Shown in pieces: positions 46,134 to 56,099 of a stretch of 64,000 nucleotides of DNA (positions are counted from its first letter, which is position 1; the number at the start of each line of letters is the position of its first letter). Source of the stretch: Nostoc piscinale CENA21 (GTDB taxonomy: Bacteria > Cyanobacteriota > Cyanobacteriia > Cyanobacteriales > Nostocaceae); assembly GCF_001298445.1 (NCBI RefSeq), contig NZ_CP012036.1:5673690-5737689 (forward strand). The letters are read 5' to 3'. The position numbers and the translations under genes were made by a program. Below the pieces are notes generated by a model. It had not been told where the DNA came from and did no database searches. It was given only the letters and a program-made list of their open reading frames with translations.

Positions 46134-47963
46134 ATGTTACAGCTAGAGAATGAGGCCCCCAATAAACATATAACTTCCGTCAATAGTCTTTTACCAATCG
46201 ATAGTACAGAAGAAGATGAAGTTGAAAATTCACAATTTGAGGTGGTTGAAGAAGATGAAACTGAAGTAGAAGACCCTGCGTTAATCCAAACTAAACACGA
46301 CTTTGTTACATCTCCCTGGTCAAGGTTAGGAATTATTGGTGGTGCATTTGGTGCTGGGTTTATAGTTATATTTGTTGTCCTCAACGGCATGATGAATGGG
46401 GGTAGTAAAAATGCCAAAAAACCAGAATTAACTACTACTCCAACTCCCACGGTTAGCGCATCTGAGAAAAAAGAAGGCGATGTTTATGCCAAGCTTGCCC
46501 TCGCCAAGCAACAGGAAGAACTTGATGCCCTAAATGGTAAAGCTAACACGGGAGACAAAGAGGAGAAAAAAGAAGCTACTGAAGAACAACAAGCCAAAAA
46601 CCAAGAGAAAACCCGTTCTATTCGACAACAAAGGGTAGTTGCTCAACAAACTCGCCCTACTTCCAGAAGACGTGTATACCGAGAAGAAACACCCGAACCT
46701 GTTAGACCAACACGTAGAGTAGTGGCTTCACAGCCAATACCACCCCTGCGTCCTAGTGCTCCTCTGCCAAAATTTGCCAAACAAACAATTGCTAGCAACC
46801 AGAGTGTCGCCAAAGACCCAATAGCTGAACTCGAACGCCTGCGTAACCTGGGTTCAGTTGGTCGAGTTGAGTATATGCTAGCCAGTACCACTGTCAGTGA
46901 ACCTACAAACACAACAGTACTAGAAGTTACAGCTAAAACTGAAGAAACATTACGCCCAGCAGAACAAAATAGCGATCGCTCCCGTCGTCGCCGTAGCCGA
47001 CGCAGCGAGAATACCGAAACAGTTACCAATACCCCTAATCAAGTTGAAGAACTGCGCCCGCGTTGGCAACCTGTAACCACAAACAACAGTACTCCTGAGT
47101 ATAGCAATACTGATGACAAAGATAACAATCAAGCCGTGCCAGTTATTTATAGCTTCTCGGTAAAAGAACCACAAACCAGTTCAGAACTTGACAAAGAAAA
47201 GACCGTAGAATCCAGTTTTTCTAGTAATAAAGAAAACAACTCCACTCAGCAAATCGAACAAGTTGCAAATAACTACCTGCCAGAAGAAGCGCAGATACTC
47301 CAAGAAACACAACCGCAGTATCTAGTTGTCGGTTCGTTTGCAAGTGCAACCCTGGTAACTCCGCTCGTTATGCCCCAAACCAGTAATAACGCTCGTTCCC
47401 AAGAACAGACAAATACATTACGGTTTGTCGCCCGGTTGGACGAGCCGCTTTATAGCAATACTGGCGAAATAGCCATTCCCGCAGGAACACAGGTAACTAT
47501 CGCTATGATTTCGGTTGATAGCACATCAGGTGTGCGTGCCGAAGTCGCGGCCATCCTCAAAGACGGCACAGAATATCCTCTATCACCTGGAACGATATCA
47601 GTTTTGGGAGAGGCGGGTTCACCCCTAATCGCCAGACCTTACGACGACAAGGGATCTGAAATTGCCAAATATGATGCCACATTAGGGACAATAGCTGGTC
47701 TTGCCAAGGTAGGGGAAATTATTAACCAGCCGGATGAAGAAGTCACAGAAGATTTGCCTTTAGGTGGGACAAGAACCCGCAGCCGCAATAACAACCAGAA
47801 CCTGGGAGCTGCTTTCCTTGAAGGTGCTTTTGGCAAACTTGGCGAAACAATCAGCAAGCGGACAGAACGTGCTACTGACGAAATCAACCGCCGTCCCAAT
47901 GTTTGGTATGTGCCTAAAGACACCAAAATCACAATCAAAGTCGATAGGTCAATCAAGCTGTGA
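46134..47963 (+). CDS. VirB10/TrbI-like conjugation protein
   Basis: A 609-residue protein. An acidic cytoplasmic start is followed by one membrane segment (LGIIGGAFGAGFIVIFVVLN, about 63-83), a long periplasmic linker rich in Pro, Arg, Glu and Gln with SRRRRSRRSE, and a C-terminal beta domain. The TrbI signature pieces include RFVARLDEPLYSNTGEIAIP, AGTQVTIAMISVD, EYPLSPGTISVLGEAGSPLI and VPKDTKITIKVDRSIKL. VirB10 spans inner and outer membranes and senses ATP energy. It overlaps the next gene by four bases. Confidence 0.82.
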   Translation: MLQLENEAPNKHITSVNSLLPIDSTEEDEVENSQFEVVEEDETEVEDPALIQTKHDFVTSPWSRLGIIGGAFGAGFIVIFVVLNGMMNGGSKNAKKPELTTTPTPTVSASEKKEGDVYAKLALAKQQEELDALNGKANTGDKEEKKEATEEQQAKNQEKTRSIRQQRVVAQQTRPTSRRRVYREETPEPVRPTRRVVASQPIPPLRPSAPLPKFAKQTIASNQSVAKDPIAELERLRNLGSVGRVEYMLASTTVSEPTNTTVLEVTAKTEETLRPAEQNSDRSRRRRSRRSENTETVTNTPNQVEELRPRWQPVTTNNSTPEYSNTDDKDNNQAVPVIYSFSVKEPQTSSELDKEKTVESSFSSNKENNSTQQIEQVANNYLPEEAQILQETQPQYLVVGSFASATLVTPLVMPQTSNNARSQEQTNTLRFVARLDEPLYSNTGEIAIPAGTQVTIAMISVDSTSGVRAEVAAILKDGTEYPLSPGTISVLGEAGSPLIARPYDDKGSEIAKYDATLGTIAGLAKVGEIINQPDEEVTEDLPLGGTRTRSRNNNQNLGAAFLEGAFGKLGETISKRTERATDEINRRPNVWYVPKDTKITIKVDRSIKL

Positions 47964-48784
47964 AACTAAGAGATATAGCCGATTTTAGTTTAAGGATGCC
48001 TTGGGCGATCGCCTTTAGCGGGTGCCTCACCATCGCCTCCGTGCTTGCACCAAACCAACTTGTACTAGCAAGTACTATCCGTCAAGTTGCAGCGTCCCAG
48101 GTGTCAGGAGAAAATGCCCAATTGCAGACAGTTAAGGTCTGGCCTGGACATGGGGTATCAATATCGTTCTACAACACCAGAGAAATCATCAAGAAAATCT
48201 GGTTGGATGACCCATCTAGGTTTGTTTTTGATGTAGACGGATGTCTTGAGGGCTTGAGTAAGTGTTCTGGAAGCAGCACGGGTGCTGGACTAATTCACAT
48301 TCGCCGCATTGAGACAGTCAAAATCCCCGGTTTACCACCAGCTCCTTACGGGGCGCACATGACGGTGATTACCGAATCTGGCTCAACAAGGAAAAGCTAT
48401 CACTTCCGGATTGTAGCGGGCAGTGGCACACCAGAGTACAGCCAAATTGAAATTATTGGCGACACTCCCAGCAAACCTGAAGAAGTAAAACCAAAGGTTA
48501 GTTATACCGCATTATCTGATAGCAGACATATCGCTAAAGGAATGCAAGTTGCTCTAAAAAACCAGTGGGTTACGACAGACAGCAAGCTCTGGAAGCGTCT
48601 GAACCAACTTGTGGAGTTGCGATCGCAAGGAGAAGAACTTGTCGTCGCCGCCAGCACCACCGGAGTATCAATGCAATTGGTTGAAAAACTCATGCTACTG
48701 GGTGGAAAGCGCTTGTTAGAAATACCACCACAGCGCAATAACCCTCTCACAACAACAAATCCAGGTAAAACAAGTTTTAGATAA
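47960..48784 (+). CDS. VirB9/TraK-like secreted protein
   Basis: A 274-residue protein starting at GTG 47960, coupled to the VirB10-like stop. It has a signal peptide (MPWAIAFSGCLTIASVL then VLAS). The mature part has beta-rich lines (QTVKVWPGHGVSISFYNTRE, IKKIWLDDPSRFVFDVDG, SYHFRIVAG) and a helical C-terminus. VirB9/TraK and TrbG are secreted beta proteins that pair with VirB10 and VirB7. The order VirB10-then-VirB9 is not canonical. Call by context and profile. Confidence 0.55.
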   Translation: MKLRDIADFSLRMPWAIAFSGCLTIASVLAPNQLVLASTIRQVAASQVSGENAQLQTVKVWPGHGVSISFYNTREIIKKIWLDDPSRFVFDVDGCLEGLSKCSGSSTGAGLIHIRRIETVKIPGLPPAPYGAHMTVITESGSTRKSYHFRIVAGSGTPEYSQIEIIGDTPSKPEEVKPKVSYTALSDSRHIAKGMQVALKNQWVTTDSKLWKRLNQLVELRSQGEELVVAASTTGVSMQLVEKLMLLGGKRLLEIPPQRNNPLTTTNPGKTSFR

Positions 48785-48787
48785 ATA

Positions 48788-50203
48788 GTGATGTATAACG
48801 AACATCTGACCGCTAACAACCAAATTTTAGATACTACACCAGAGGTAACTGCGATCGTACCAGTGAGAGCTGCAAGCCAGGAAACTACTCACAACAAAAC
48901 CAATCGAGGGCTTGAGTATCGGATGGAAAAATTTAATAAATTACGCTACCTAATGGTTGCAGGACTTATTGCTGGGCTTGCCCTACACGGATTAATTCGA
49001 TATGGAGGTAGCTATAATATCGGCAGTCTCTTATTCGGCGAAAAAGCGGTAGCTCAAACAGTTTCATCGAAGTATTCAAATTTGAACACTTCGATAGATA
49101 AGACAAAACAAACCAAACAGCCACAGCCGGTTGCAACTAAATACGTCAATGGCGCACCTACTCCGGATTGGAGCAGTATCACGTTTAGAAACATGAAATT
49201 TGGCGGTGCTGGCAGCGTTGAATTCCCTAATATCAAAAACCCTGGTATGAAGGAGACACGCAGCTGGAGTGCTGGGCAAAGCCTTGCTGAAGTTATGGAA
49301 CTGGGTGATTTTGAAGCAACCGAGTTCAATATTGAAGATTTCACGCTTGAAGATATCGCCGAAATCACGGGCATTCAACTTAAAAATTTCAAACTGTCAG
49401 ATTTTGAAACACTCGATTGGCAAACACTCGAAGACCTCGCCGAAGCAATTCCTAATTTAGAAGATTCAGAAATCGCAGCCATCCCACCAATTCAAGAACT
49501 AGTAACCAAAGTTACAGGCAGCACCGCAAGCTACCAAACTGTTGGTGAAGTGCTGGATAATTATCCCCAACTGGGAGAAGTGGAACTTGGTGAGTATGTC
49601 AAACTCGATAAATATAAACTAACCAGCATCCCTGGTATTGAGAATGCACAGCTAAAGGACTTTACTAACTGGCAAAACACAACAATTGGTAAGGTTCCGG
49701 GATTGGCTGATGTACCGTTTGATCGGTTCCCCAGTGTTCCCATCCCCGATGTGAGCTTTATCGGCAAAGTAGACTTACCCCTCGGTTCGCTTGAAAGCGG
49801 ACGTTGGAAGTCAATAAGTGGTAGCTATCAAGCTGGGTTTAATGTCCCGTGCGAGAAAACGTGTGGTCACATCGAAGTTTCGGGTAGCGATATTGTGACT
49901 GGCGCACAATGGATGTCCGGTAAAGACCAAAAAGTTAAAGGCGGATTTGGCATCTTGGGCAGCCTCAACGGTGGAAAAGAACCCACAGGTCGCCACCCCT
50001 TTGGGAAATCATTTAAACAAGTCATCTGGGATATTAACGAAGCGGACGGCAGTATCACCACCGCGATGTTCTTCCGTATCTGCAAGCGGGGATGGGTTGA
50101 CTTGGGCTGCTCGCCCTATTTCATTGGCCCAGTTCCCTTCTTCACCTACCGCGAGATAGACCCAATTATCCTTGGTACGCCTCTCACCGTACCTAAAAAT
50201 TAA
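48788..50203 (+). CDS. Secreted or membrane-anchored protein of the conjugation block, unknown family
   Basis: A 471-residue protein. One membrane segment near residues 52-68 (LMVAGLIAGLALHGLIRYGG) with AVAQT about 30 residues later. The middle (about 170-320) has an irregular repeat of short acidic Leu/Phe units such as FNIEDFTLEDIAEITGIQLK, FKLSDFETLDWQTLEDLAEA and VELGEYVKLDKYKLTSIPGI. The C-terminal 150 residues contain six or more Cys (NVPCEKTCGHIEV; FRICKRGWVDLGCSPYF), as in an extracellular disulfide domain. It may be a surface adhesin or pilus-associated component; no family recognised. Confidence 0.6.
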   Translation: MMYNEHLTANNQILDTTPEVTAIVPVRAASQETTHNKTNRGLEYRMEKFNKLRYLMVAGLIAGLALHGLIRYGGSYNIGSLLFGEKAVAQTVSSKYSNLNTSIDKTKQTKQPQPVATKYVNGAPTPDWSSITFRNMKFGGAGSVEFPNIKNPGMKETRSWSAGQSLAEVMELGDFEATEFNIEDFTLEDIAEITGIQLKNFKLSDFETLDWQTLEDLAEAIPNLEDSEIAAIPPIQELVTKVTGSTASYQTVGEVLDNYPQLGEVELGEYVKLDKYKLTSIPGIENAQLKDFTNWQNTTIGKVPGLADVPFDRFPSVPIPDVSFIGKVDLPLGSLESGRWKSISGSYQAGFNVPCEKTCGHIEVSGSDIVTGAQWMSGKDQKVKGGFGILGSLNGGKEPTGRHPFGKSFKQVIWDINEADGSITTAMFFRICKRGWVDLGCSPYFIGPVPFFTYREIDPIILGTPLTVPKN

Positions 50204-50286
50204 CAAGTAAAAAGGCAATCACAGAAGAATTTATCCTCTTTTACTTTTGACTTGGAGAGGACACTCTACACAAATAACGGAGAAAT

Positions 50287-52113
50287 ATGCAACTTCACTG
50301 CACCGCATATTTCTTCCATTTCCTCATGCAATTAACACAGATTAATATGAATAATTATCTGTTTGCAACCGCGAAAGCTAAGACAATCAGAGAAGTAAAA
50401 GCAAACAATAAAAATAGCAATACTGACTTTAGTAAGTATACAGATAAGTTCATGTCACCTCAAGGTTTGGCACTTGCCGGGGGAATTGGCTTATTATTGC
50501 TTTTACAGCTTTTTAGTAATGGTAAAAAAGGCAAGCTTGCTACTAGCTACTGGGGTGGAGCCAAGGAAACCGCCCAAGCTAAGAAAAAAGCCCTCAAGCA
50601 AATCGTCGCTCCTAAATGTGATAGCGCCAGTTTATATATTGGAGTACACAAATACAATGGTCAAAAATTACCCAAGGGGAGTGGGGGAGTTCCAGTTTAT
50701 GTACCCGATGTCCAACGGGGAACTGCTGTAATTGGCGCACCTGGTAGTGGTAAATCATTCTCGGCTATCAACCCGATGATTTACTCAGCAATTGACCAAG
50801 GTTTTGGTATAATATTATACGATTTTAAGTATGCCAGTCAAGCCAAAATCGCCAGTTATGCCAAATCTAAGGGGTATGACGTACATATCTTTGCACCGGG
50901 ATTTCCCGAATCAGAGGTATGTAACCCAATCGATTTTTTACGCGACAGTAGCGATGCTGAAACCGCACGGCAGTTAGCTACGGTAATTAACAAAAACTTC
51001 CGCCTGTTAGGTAATGCGTCTGAGGATGCTTTCTTTGGCCCCGCCGGCGACCAGTTGACGCAGGCTATTTTAATGCTAACTAAAGAGTTCGGCGATCGCG
51101 CTGATATTATGACGGCTGCGGCAATACTTTCTAGCGAGAAGATGGTCGAACGCTTGATGGCAGCCGAACTAAACCCTTGGATTAGGATAGCTTTTGGTCA
51201 ATTATTTAGCTCGGCTGGTTCAGAGAAAACTGTAGCGGGTATCGCTGGTAGTGCTTCATTGATGTTCACCCGGTTCATGGCAAGGGGTACATTGGGATGC
51301 TTTGTCGGTAAAACAACCTTGCCCCTGGAGGTAAAACGCAAACAGATGATTATCTTCGGGTTAGACCGCGAACGCCGCGATGCTGTCAGCCCCCTAATGA
51401 CCAGTATTCTTCACATGGTAGTTTCCCGCAGTATTGCCAAAAAACGTAAGGAAGACGGCCCATTAGTAGTGTGTCTTGACGAGTTGCCAAGTATCTTCCT
51501 TCCAGATTTATTTAGATGGCTTAACGAATCTCGTTCCGAAGGATTCTGCGGTATCCTGGGTTGGCAAAATATGGGTCAGCTTGAAAAGATTTATGGTAAA
51601 GAAATCTCTAAAGCTATCCTTGGTGCGTGCGGTACAAAATTTGTTTTTAATCCTGGTGAAGAAGAATCAGCACGATTATTTTCTGCATATTTAGGTGAAG
51701 AGGAAATTAAATATAAACAAAAATCCCGCTCAACGGGAGGGGGTAAAGCCAGCACATCTATCAGCGAACAAGAACGGACTCGCAAGCTATTTGAGCCAGC
51801 CCAATTCCTCAAATTACCACCTGGTAAATGTCTATTTATCAACCCTGCTTATAGTAATAAAAATGAAGGTTCAGTACCACTATTAAAAAACATTAAAATT
51901 CCCAAATATATTATTGGACTAGAACAAGAAAATGAAACTAACTGGGATAAACTCATCAAAGAGCTTGCTAGGAAAAGTACCCAGAAAAAACCTACGCAGG
52001 AAGATTTAGATTTACGAGTCAAGGAAGTAGATCGGAAGTTTCCTATCCCACAAGCACCAGTACAAGCGGGCAATGCACCTTTGCCTGTTGATGCGTACAA
52101 GAGCTTTTTCTAA
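50287..52113 (+). CDS. VirD4/TraG-like coupling ATPase
   Basis: A 608-residue protein with GGAG at 50279-50282 before ATG 50287 (ATG 50347 is an alternative). One membrane segment at about 58-77 (GLALAGGIGLLLLLQLF). Walker A is TAVIGAPGSGKSFSAI (about 148-162), FGIILYDFKYASQAKIASYA follows, and Walker B is PLVVCLDELPSIFLPDLFRW. The Gln in ILGWQNMGQLEKIYG matches the conserved coupling-protein region. It would present DNA or protein substrates to the channel. No relaxase gene is seen nearby. Confidence 0.85.
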   Translation: MQLHCTAYFFHFLMQLTQINMNNYLFATAKAKTIREVKANNKNSNTDFSKYTDKFMSPQGLALAGGIGLLLLLQLFSNGKKGKLATSYWGGAKETAQAKKKALKQIVAPKCDSASLYIGVHKYNGQKLPKGSGGVPVYVPDVQRGTAVIGAPGSGKSFSAINPMIYSAIDQGFGIILYDFKYASQAKIASYAKSKGYDVHIFAPGFPESEVCNPIDFLRDSSDAETARQLATVINKNFRLLGNASEDAFFGPAGDQLTQAILMLTKEFGDRADIMTAAAILSSEKMVERLMAAELNPWIRIAFGQLFSSAGSEKTVAGIAGSASLMFTRFMARGTLGCFVGKTTLPLEVKRKQMIIFGLDRERRDAVSPLMTSILHMVVSRSIAKKRKEDGPLVVCLDELPSIFLPDLFRWLNESRSEGFCGILGWQNMGQLEKIYGKEISKAILGACGTKFVFNPGEEESARLFSAYLGEEEIKYKQKSRSTGGGKASTSISEQERTRKLFEPAQFLKLPPGKCLFINPAYSNKNEGSVPLLKNIKIPKYIIGLEQENETNWDKLIKELARKSTQKKPTQEDLDLRVKEVDRKFPIPQAPVQAGNAPLPVDAYKSFF

Positions 52114-52199
52114 AAACTTTAAGTTTAATGACCAACTGGTTTTTATAAAGTACAGTCAGACTGTTTGAATTTATAGATTATTTTCACCACATTTAATAT

Positions 52200-54712
52200 A
52201 TGTTTGACTCCAGGCACACTCAAATTAATGAATCATATTTAGGTACAGCCGATACTGCAATTCAAACAAGTCGAGAATTAAGCAAAAGCCTAATCAATGC
52301 ACTTACTAAGATAGCTAAAGTAATTCTCGAAAAACTCAAAGAAGCTCAAGAAGCAAGTAAAATTGCCGTTGAGGTTGGCAAAGACATTTATAATCTTGTA
52401 CCTGATGAATCTACCCCTGGTGCATATAAATGGGAAAAGGTAGATTTAAGCAGCCAAAGTATAAAAAGCAATCAAGAAACTAATATTGTGTTAATGCCCG
52501 ATTTATTAGTAGAAGGTCAATACACAATAGAAACTGAACCTTTTACTGACTATCAAGCACAAACAATTGCTGCAAGATTAGTAGAGGATGTACCCAATTT
52601 CAATAGTGATTATCAGCAAACAAGTGATAATACTCTGAAAATTACAGCTTATCTAGAGTCAGATGATTCAGAAAAACAAATCGTTATCTACGAACAAAAT
52701 AGCGAAGGTAAATGTACAACTAATCTGGCCACTGAAATACTTACTCCAGATGAAATAATAGATGTGGCAAGTGAACCACTAGTTAAGCTACTATCTCCAT
52801 CTGCTGACATTATTAATAATTATAAAGATACAAAAGAGTTATTATTTGATGATAAAAAACCAGATATTACAGAAGTAACTCCACCATTAGACAATTTACC
52901 AGTAACACTGAACGAAGATAATCAACCATTAAATTCTGAAATTGTAACTACACCAGTTAACTTGGATTATGAAGAAAAGGAAGCTGTGGTTGGTTTTATA
53001 GATGATATCGATATTAGTAATCCACCCAATTTTGACTCCCCACCAGATGTAGATTATTATCAGTCTCCTGTAGTCAAAAACTATCCTGAAGCAGTAGAGC
53101 AGACACTCAACAAACAATCTGAAACTAACATTCAAGCAGCAGAATCAAATATTTCACAACAGTTACTACAAGATGAAAACAGCGAAAACAGTTCGTCTAT
53201 AAATCAAAAAATTAACTTATCTGTTGAAATAGAGGTAGATAACAGTTTTGAAGATGATGTGGTCAATAATCTTCAAGAAGAAATCGCACAATCCGAAGAA
53301 ACTATTCAAATTCAACGGATAGTTACTAGTAACCCTCAATCTCAAAATCAAGCTGAAGAGAAGGTAAATAAAAATGTAAATCCCAATCAGTTTTTTGCAC
53401 AAGAGCCAGAGGCACAAGCAACTAATAATCGAAAAAAATATGCACCTGAATTCACCTATCAAGAAATAGCTAATTCTCAAGATGTAGAGCCAGCAGCGCA
53501 ACAGTGGGCGCGTCAGGTTGAAGTACCTATTTATCAAATTAATAATAAACAAGCGCGGGAAGAACGTTACAACGGGGAAAATAAAGACATTGCTGAAACG
53601 GCGATCGCAATGTTAAAAAAAATACGGCACTCTTGAACAAGATGGGTCACGTATTTACCGTAGCGATACATTTGTGATTCGCCAACAGACAGACACTGTT
53701 AGCATTCATCGCCGCAGTGATGAATTATTTGGGTGGGAGAACTCTTTGATGGATTTTAAACTCAACAAAAAAGAGGAACCCAAAATCACGAAAAAGCCTA
53801 CAGAGATGTTACCTGTTGAACGTCAGGAGTTTCTCATTGTGGCAGAATACTTAGGCGACAATGGCAAGCTACCTGACCTCAACAATGCCGATATCCGTGA
53901 TGTAGCAAACAGCTTGGGGAGTCTTGCACCTGCCGGCACAATTAAAACGCTGGAAGTATTTAAACAAAATGAGATGTTGCACACCCTGAATAATGTCCTC
54001 ATCCAAGCTGATAAGGAAGAACTTACAATAGGTGAATTTACCATCAAGCGATCGCGCAACCCCGAAAAAAAATCGAGCCAGCTTGCAATTATTTAAAACT
54101 ACCGAAGAAAAAGGTAATCAGGAACTTGTCCGGTTTGACCTAACTAAAACCGAAGCTGGCATTACCAAAGAAGTCAGCAAGATGAATATCTCTGAGTACG
54201 ATATCAACCAAATTAAGTTTATTGCCCAAAACGCCAGCAAACTCAACCTAGAACACATCTTTGGTAACGAACAATCTACTCCCACCGCCGCATCTGCACC
54301 CAAAAAACAAGTAATACAAGCAGTTGGCGATTTACCTGTCACAGTTCACCCCTACATCGCCGAGGAATGGGCAAATATGGTCAAGCATGGTGGCCCTGAC
54401 TGGGGAGGGGCAATGAATCAAGGCAATGAAGAAATTCTACAACGGATAAATGAAAACAACGGCAAGTTACCAATTACCGACCAGCGAGAGATGTACTTCA
54501 AGATTATGACCTATAAGGCAACTGAGGCACAAAAGCAAGGAGAAACAGTCGTCGATTTTGTTCCGCTTAAAGATATTATGAATGACTTGCAAGCATGGCG
54601 AGGAGAAGAAATTCGGCAGCAATATACCCCTACTGAACACATACCCTCCCCTCAAAAGCAAACTGTCGCTGCTGCTGCACCTAAAACCAAGTCAAGAGAA
54701 GTTGAATTATAA
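52200..54712 (+). CDS. Large conjugation-block protein of unknown family, two frameshifts
   Basis: Three frames (52200-53636, to 54096, to 54712) join into one 836-residue protein if the A8 runs at 53615-53622 and 54065-54072 are read as A7. The joints read MLKKYGTLEQDGSRIYRSDT and RSRNPEKNRASLQLFKTTEE. The first 460 residues are acidic and low-complexity after a short helical start. The C-terminal third is folded (FIAQNASKLNLEHIFGNEQ; YIAEEWANMVKHGGPDWGGA; EIRQQYTPTEHIPSPQKQ). I do not recognise it. Place after VirD4 makes it a candidate DNA-processing or substrate protein. Confidence 0.6.
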
Positions 54713-54929
54713 ATTACCCGTCACCAAGTTTGCAAAGTTGCATTGGCAATATAAAAACTTGGGTTTAGAAGTTACGCAAATTTACTTCAGTTGCAAATTT
54801 AAAATTCAACAAGCTTTTCATTTATTTTAATGATTAGTTTATTATTTTAAATAATACAATTTAAGGAAAAATTACTACGTAAAGCTCACGCTGATACTCA
54901 ATGTAGTATTTCAGGCGAAAAATCAAAAA

Positions 54930-55821
54930 GTGAGCTTAACATCTGAATTAAAAAATAGAAATTCACCTATCAGGGGATGGTTTGACTCTAGACTAAACCA
55001 AACAGTTATTAAAATGATTACTAGCCATAACCAACTATTAGAAAATCAAGAAATTATTAAAACAGTTGATGGTGTAGATTTTCCATTGGTAGGAAATGCG
55101 ATCGCCAAAGCACTTGCCAAGTATCTAGGAAACATCTATGAAGATAAAACATGGTTTACTAATTGCCTCGCTCAGGTTGGAGCTAAAGCCCTCAAAATAG
55201 AATATGCTTTTGATTACTGCGTTACCAATTCAACTTCCCTTGAAGAAGAAGCTCTAAAGTGTATGCTGCTGGGTGCGTTAGAAAATTATGCACGCAGCCG
55301 TAACATACATGAAATTATTCAACCTTTTCTACAAGGAGAAAAAACCCTTCAACTTGAACCAGAATATTTCAAAAAATGGCTTCCTACTATCCAAGATACA
55401 TCTCAAATTATCGGTATTTTACCCCGTAGTTGGCAAACTGTAGCTAATCAAGTGAGCGGAAATATCACCTGCAATGCTTCATACCCTTTAAGTGAATATC
55501 TTGGAGGTGCTGATTGCCAGATAATCGCTGGAAATACTCTTATTGATGTAAGAACAACTGCCAAGAAACGTCCCTTCTCTCTAGAAAATTTTTTACCAAC
55601 AAATTAGTTATGTTCTGCTTGATAGTAATGACACCTATCGTATCAATCAACTAGTCTGGTTTTACAGCCGTCAACAGTCGGTATTCTTCTATCCCACTAA
55701 CAAAATATTCCGCGACTTGCGAGCAACAAGGGAAGAATTTAAGAAAATGATTCTTGATAATTATGAAACAAATAGACTAGCAGAACAAAATAAGTGTTTA
55801 TATCTTCCCCAAGAAGGATAA
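54930..55821 (+). CDS. Hypothetical protein of the conjugation block, frameshifted
   Basis: From GTG 54930 the first frame stops at 55607. If T6 at 55589-55594 is read as T5, it continues NFYQQISYVLLDSNDTYRIN, QLVWFYSRQQSVFFYPTNKI and ends at 55821, 296 residues in all. The text has no membrane segment or enzyme motif that I recognise. ADCQIIAGNTLIDVRTTAKK near the joint looks like a nuclease-type strand pair (D...DxR), but that is weak. Confidence 0.5.
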
Positions 55822-55825
55822 AAAT

Positions 55826-56027
55826 ATGATTCAAGATTTTCAACTTAACCCTAGCCTCAATATTTACTTTGATGGCATGGAGTATCACGCCAAGATTCAT
55901 TTTGATGATGCTTTTGAAACTGAAGCAGAAAAAAATTGCAGCAAGTAATATTAGCTCTCTTGCTACTAAAGTCTCTAATCGTTGGCGGCAGTATCTTCTA
56001 AGTATTGCAAATAAATACAAGCAGTAA
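55826..56027 (+). CDS. Small hypothetical protein, frameshifted
   Basis: ATG 55826 lies five bases after the previous stop. The first frame ends at KNCSK; with A7 at 55929-55935 read as A6 it continues EKIAASNISSLATKVSNRWR and QYLLSIANKYKQ to 56027 (66 residues). The revised product has a helical C-terminus and better composition. Function unknown. Confidence 0.5.
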
Positions 56028-56099
56028 TCGACCAATTATCCCTCTCAAGCAGAGGGTTAACTTAACGAATAAAATTCAAAATTTGCTCGTTTAAATACT

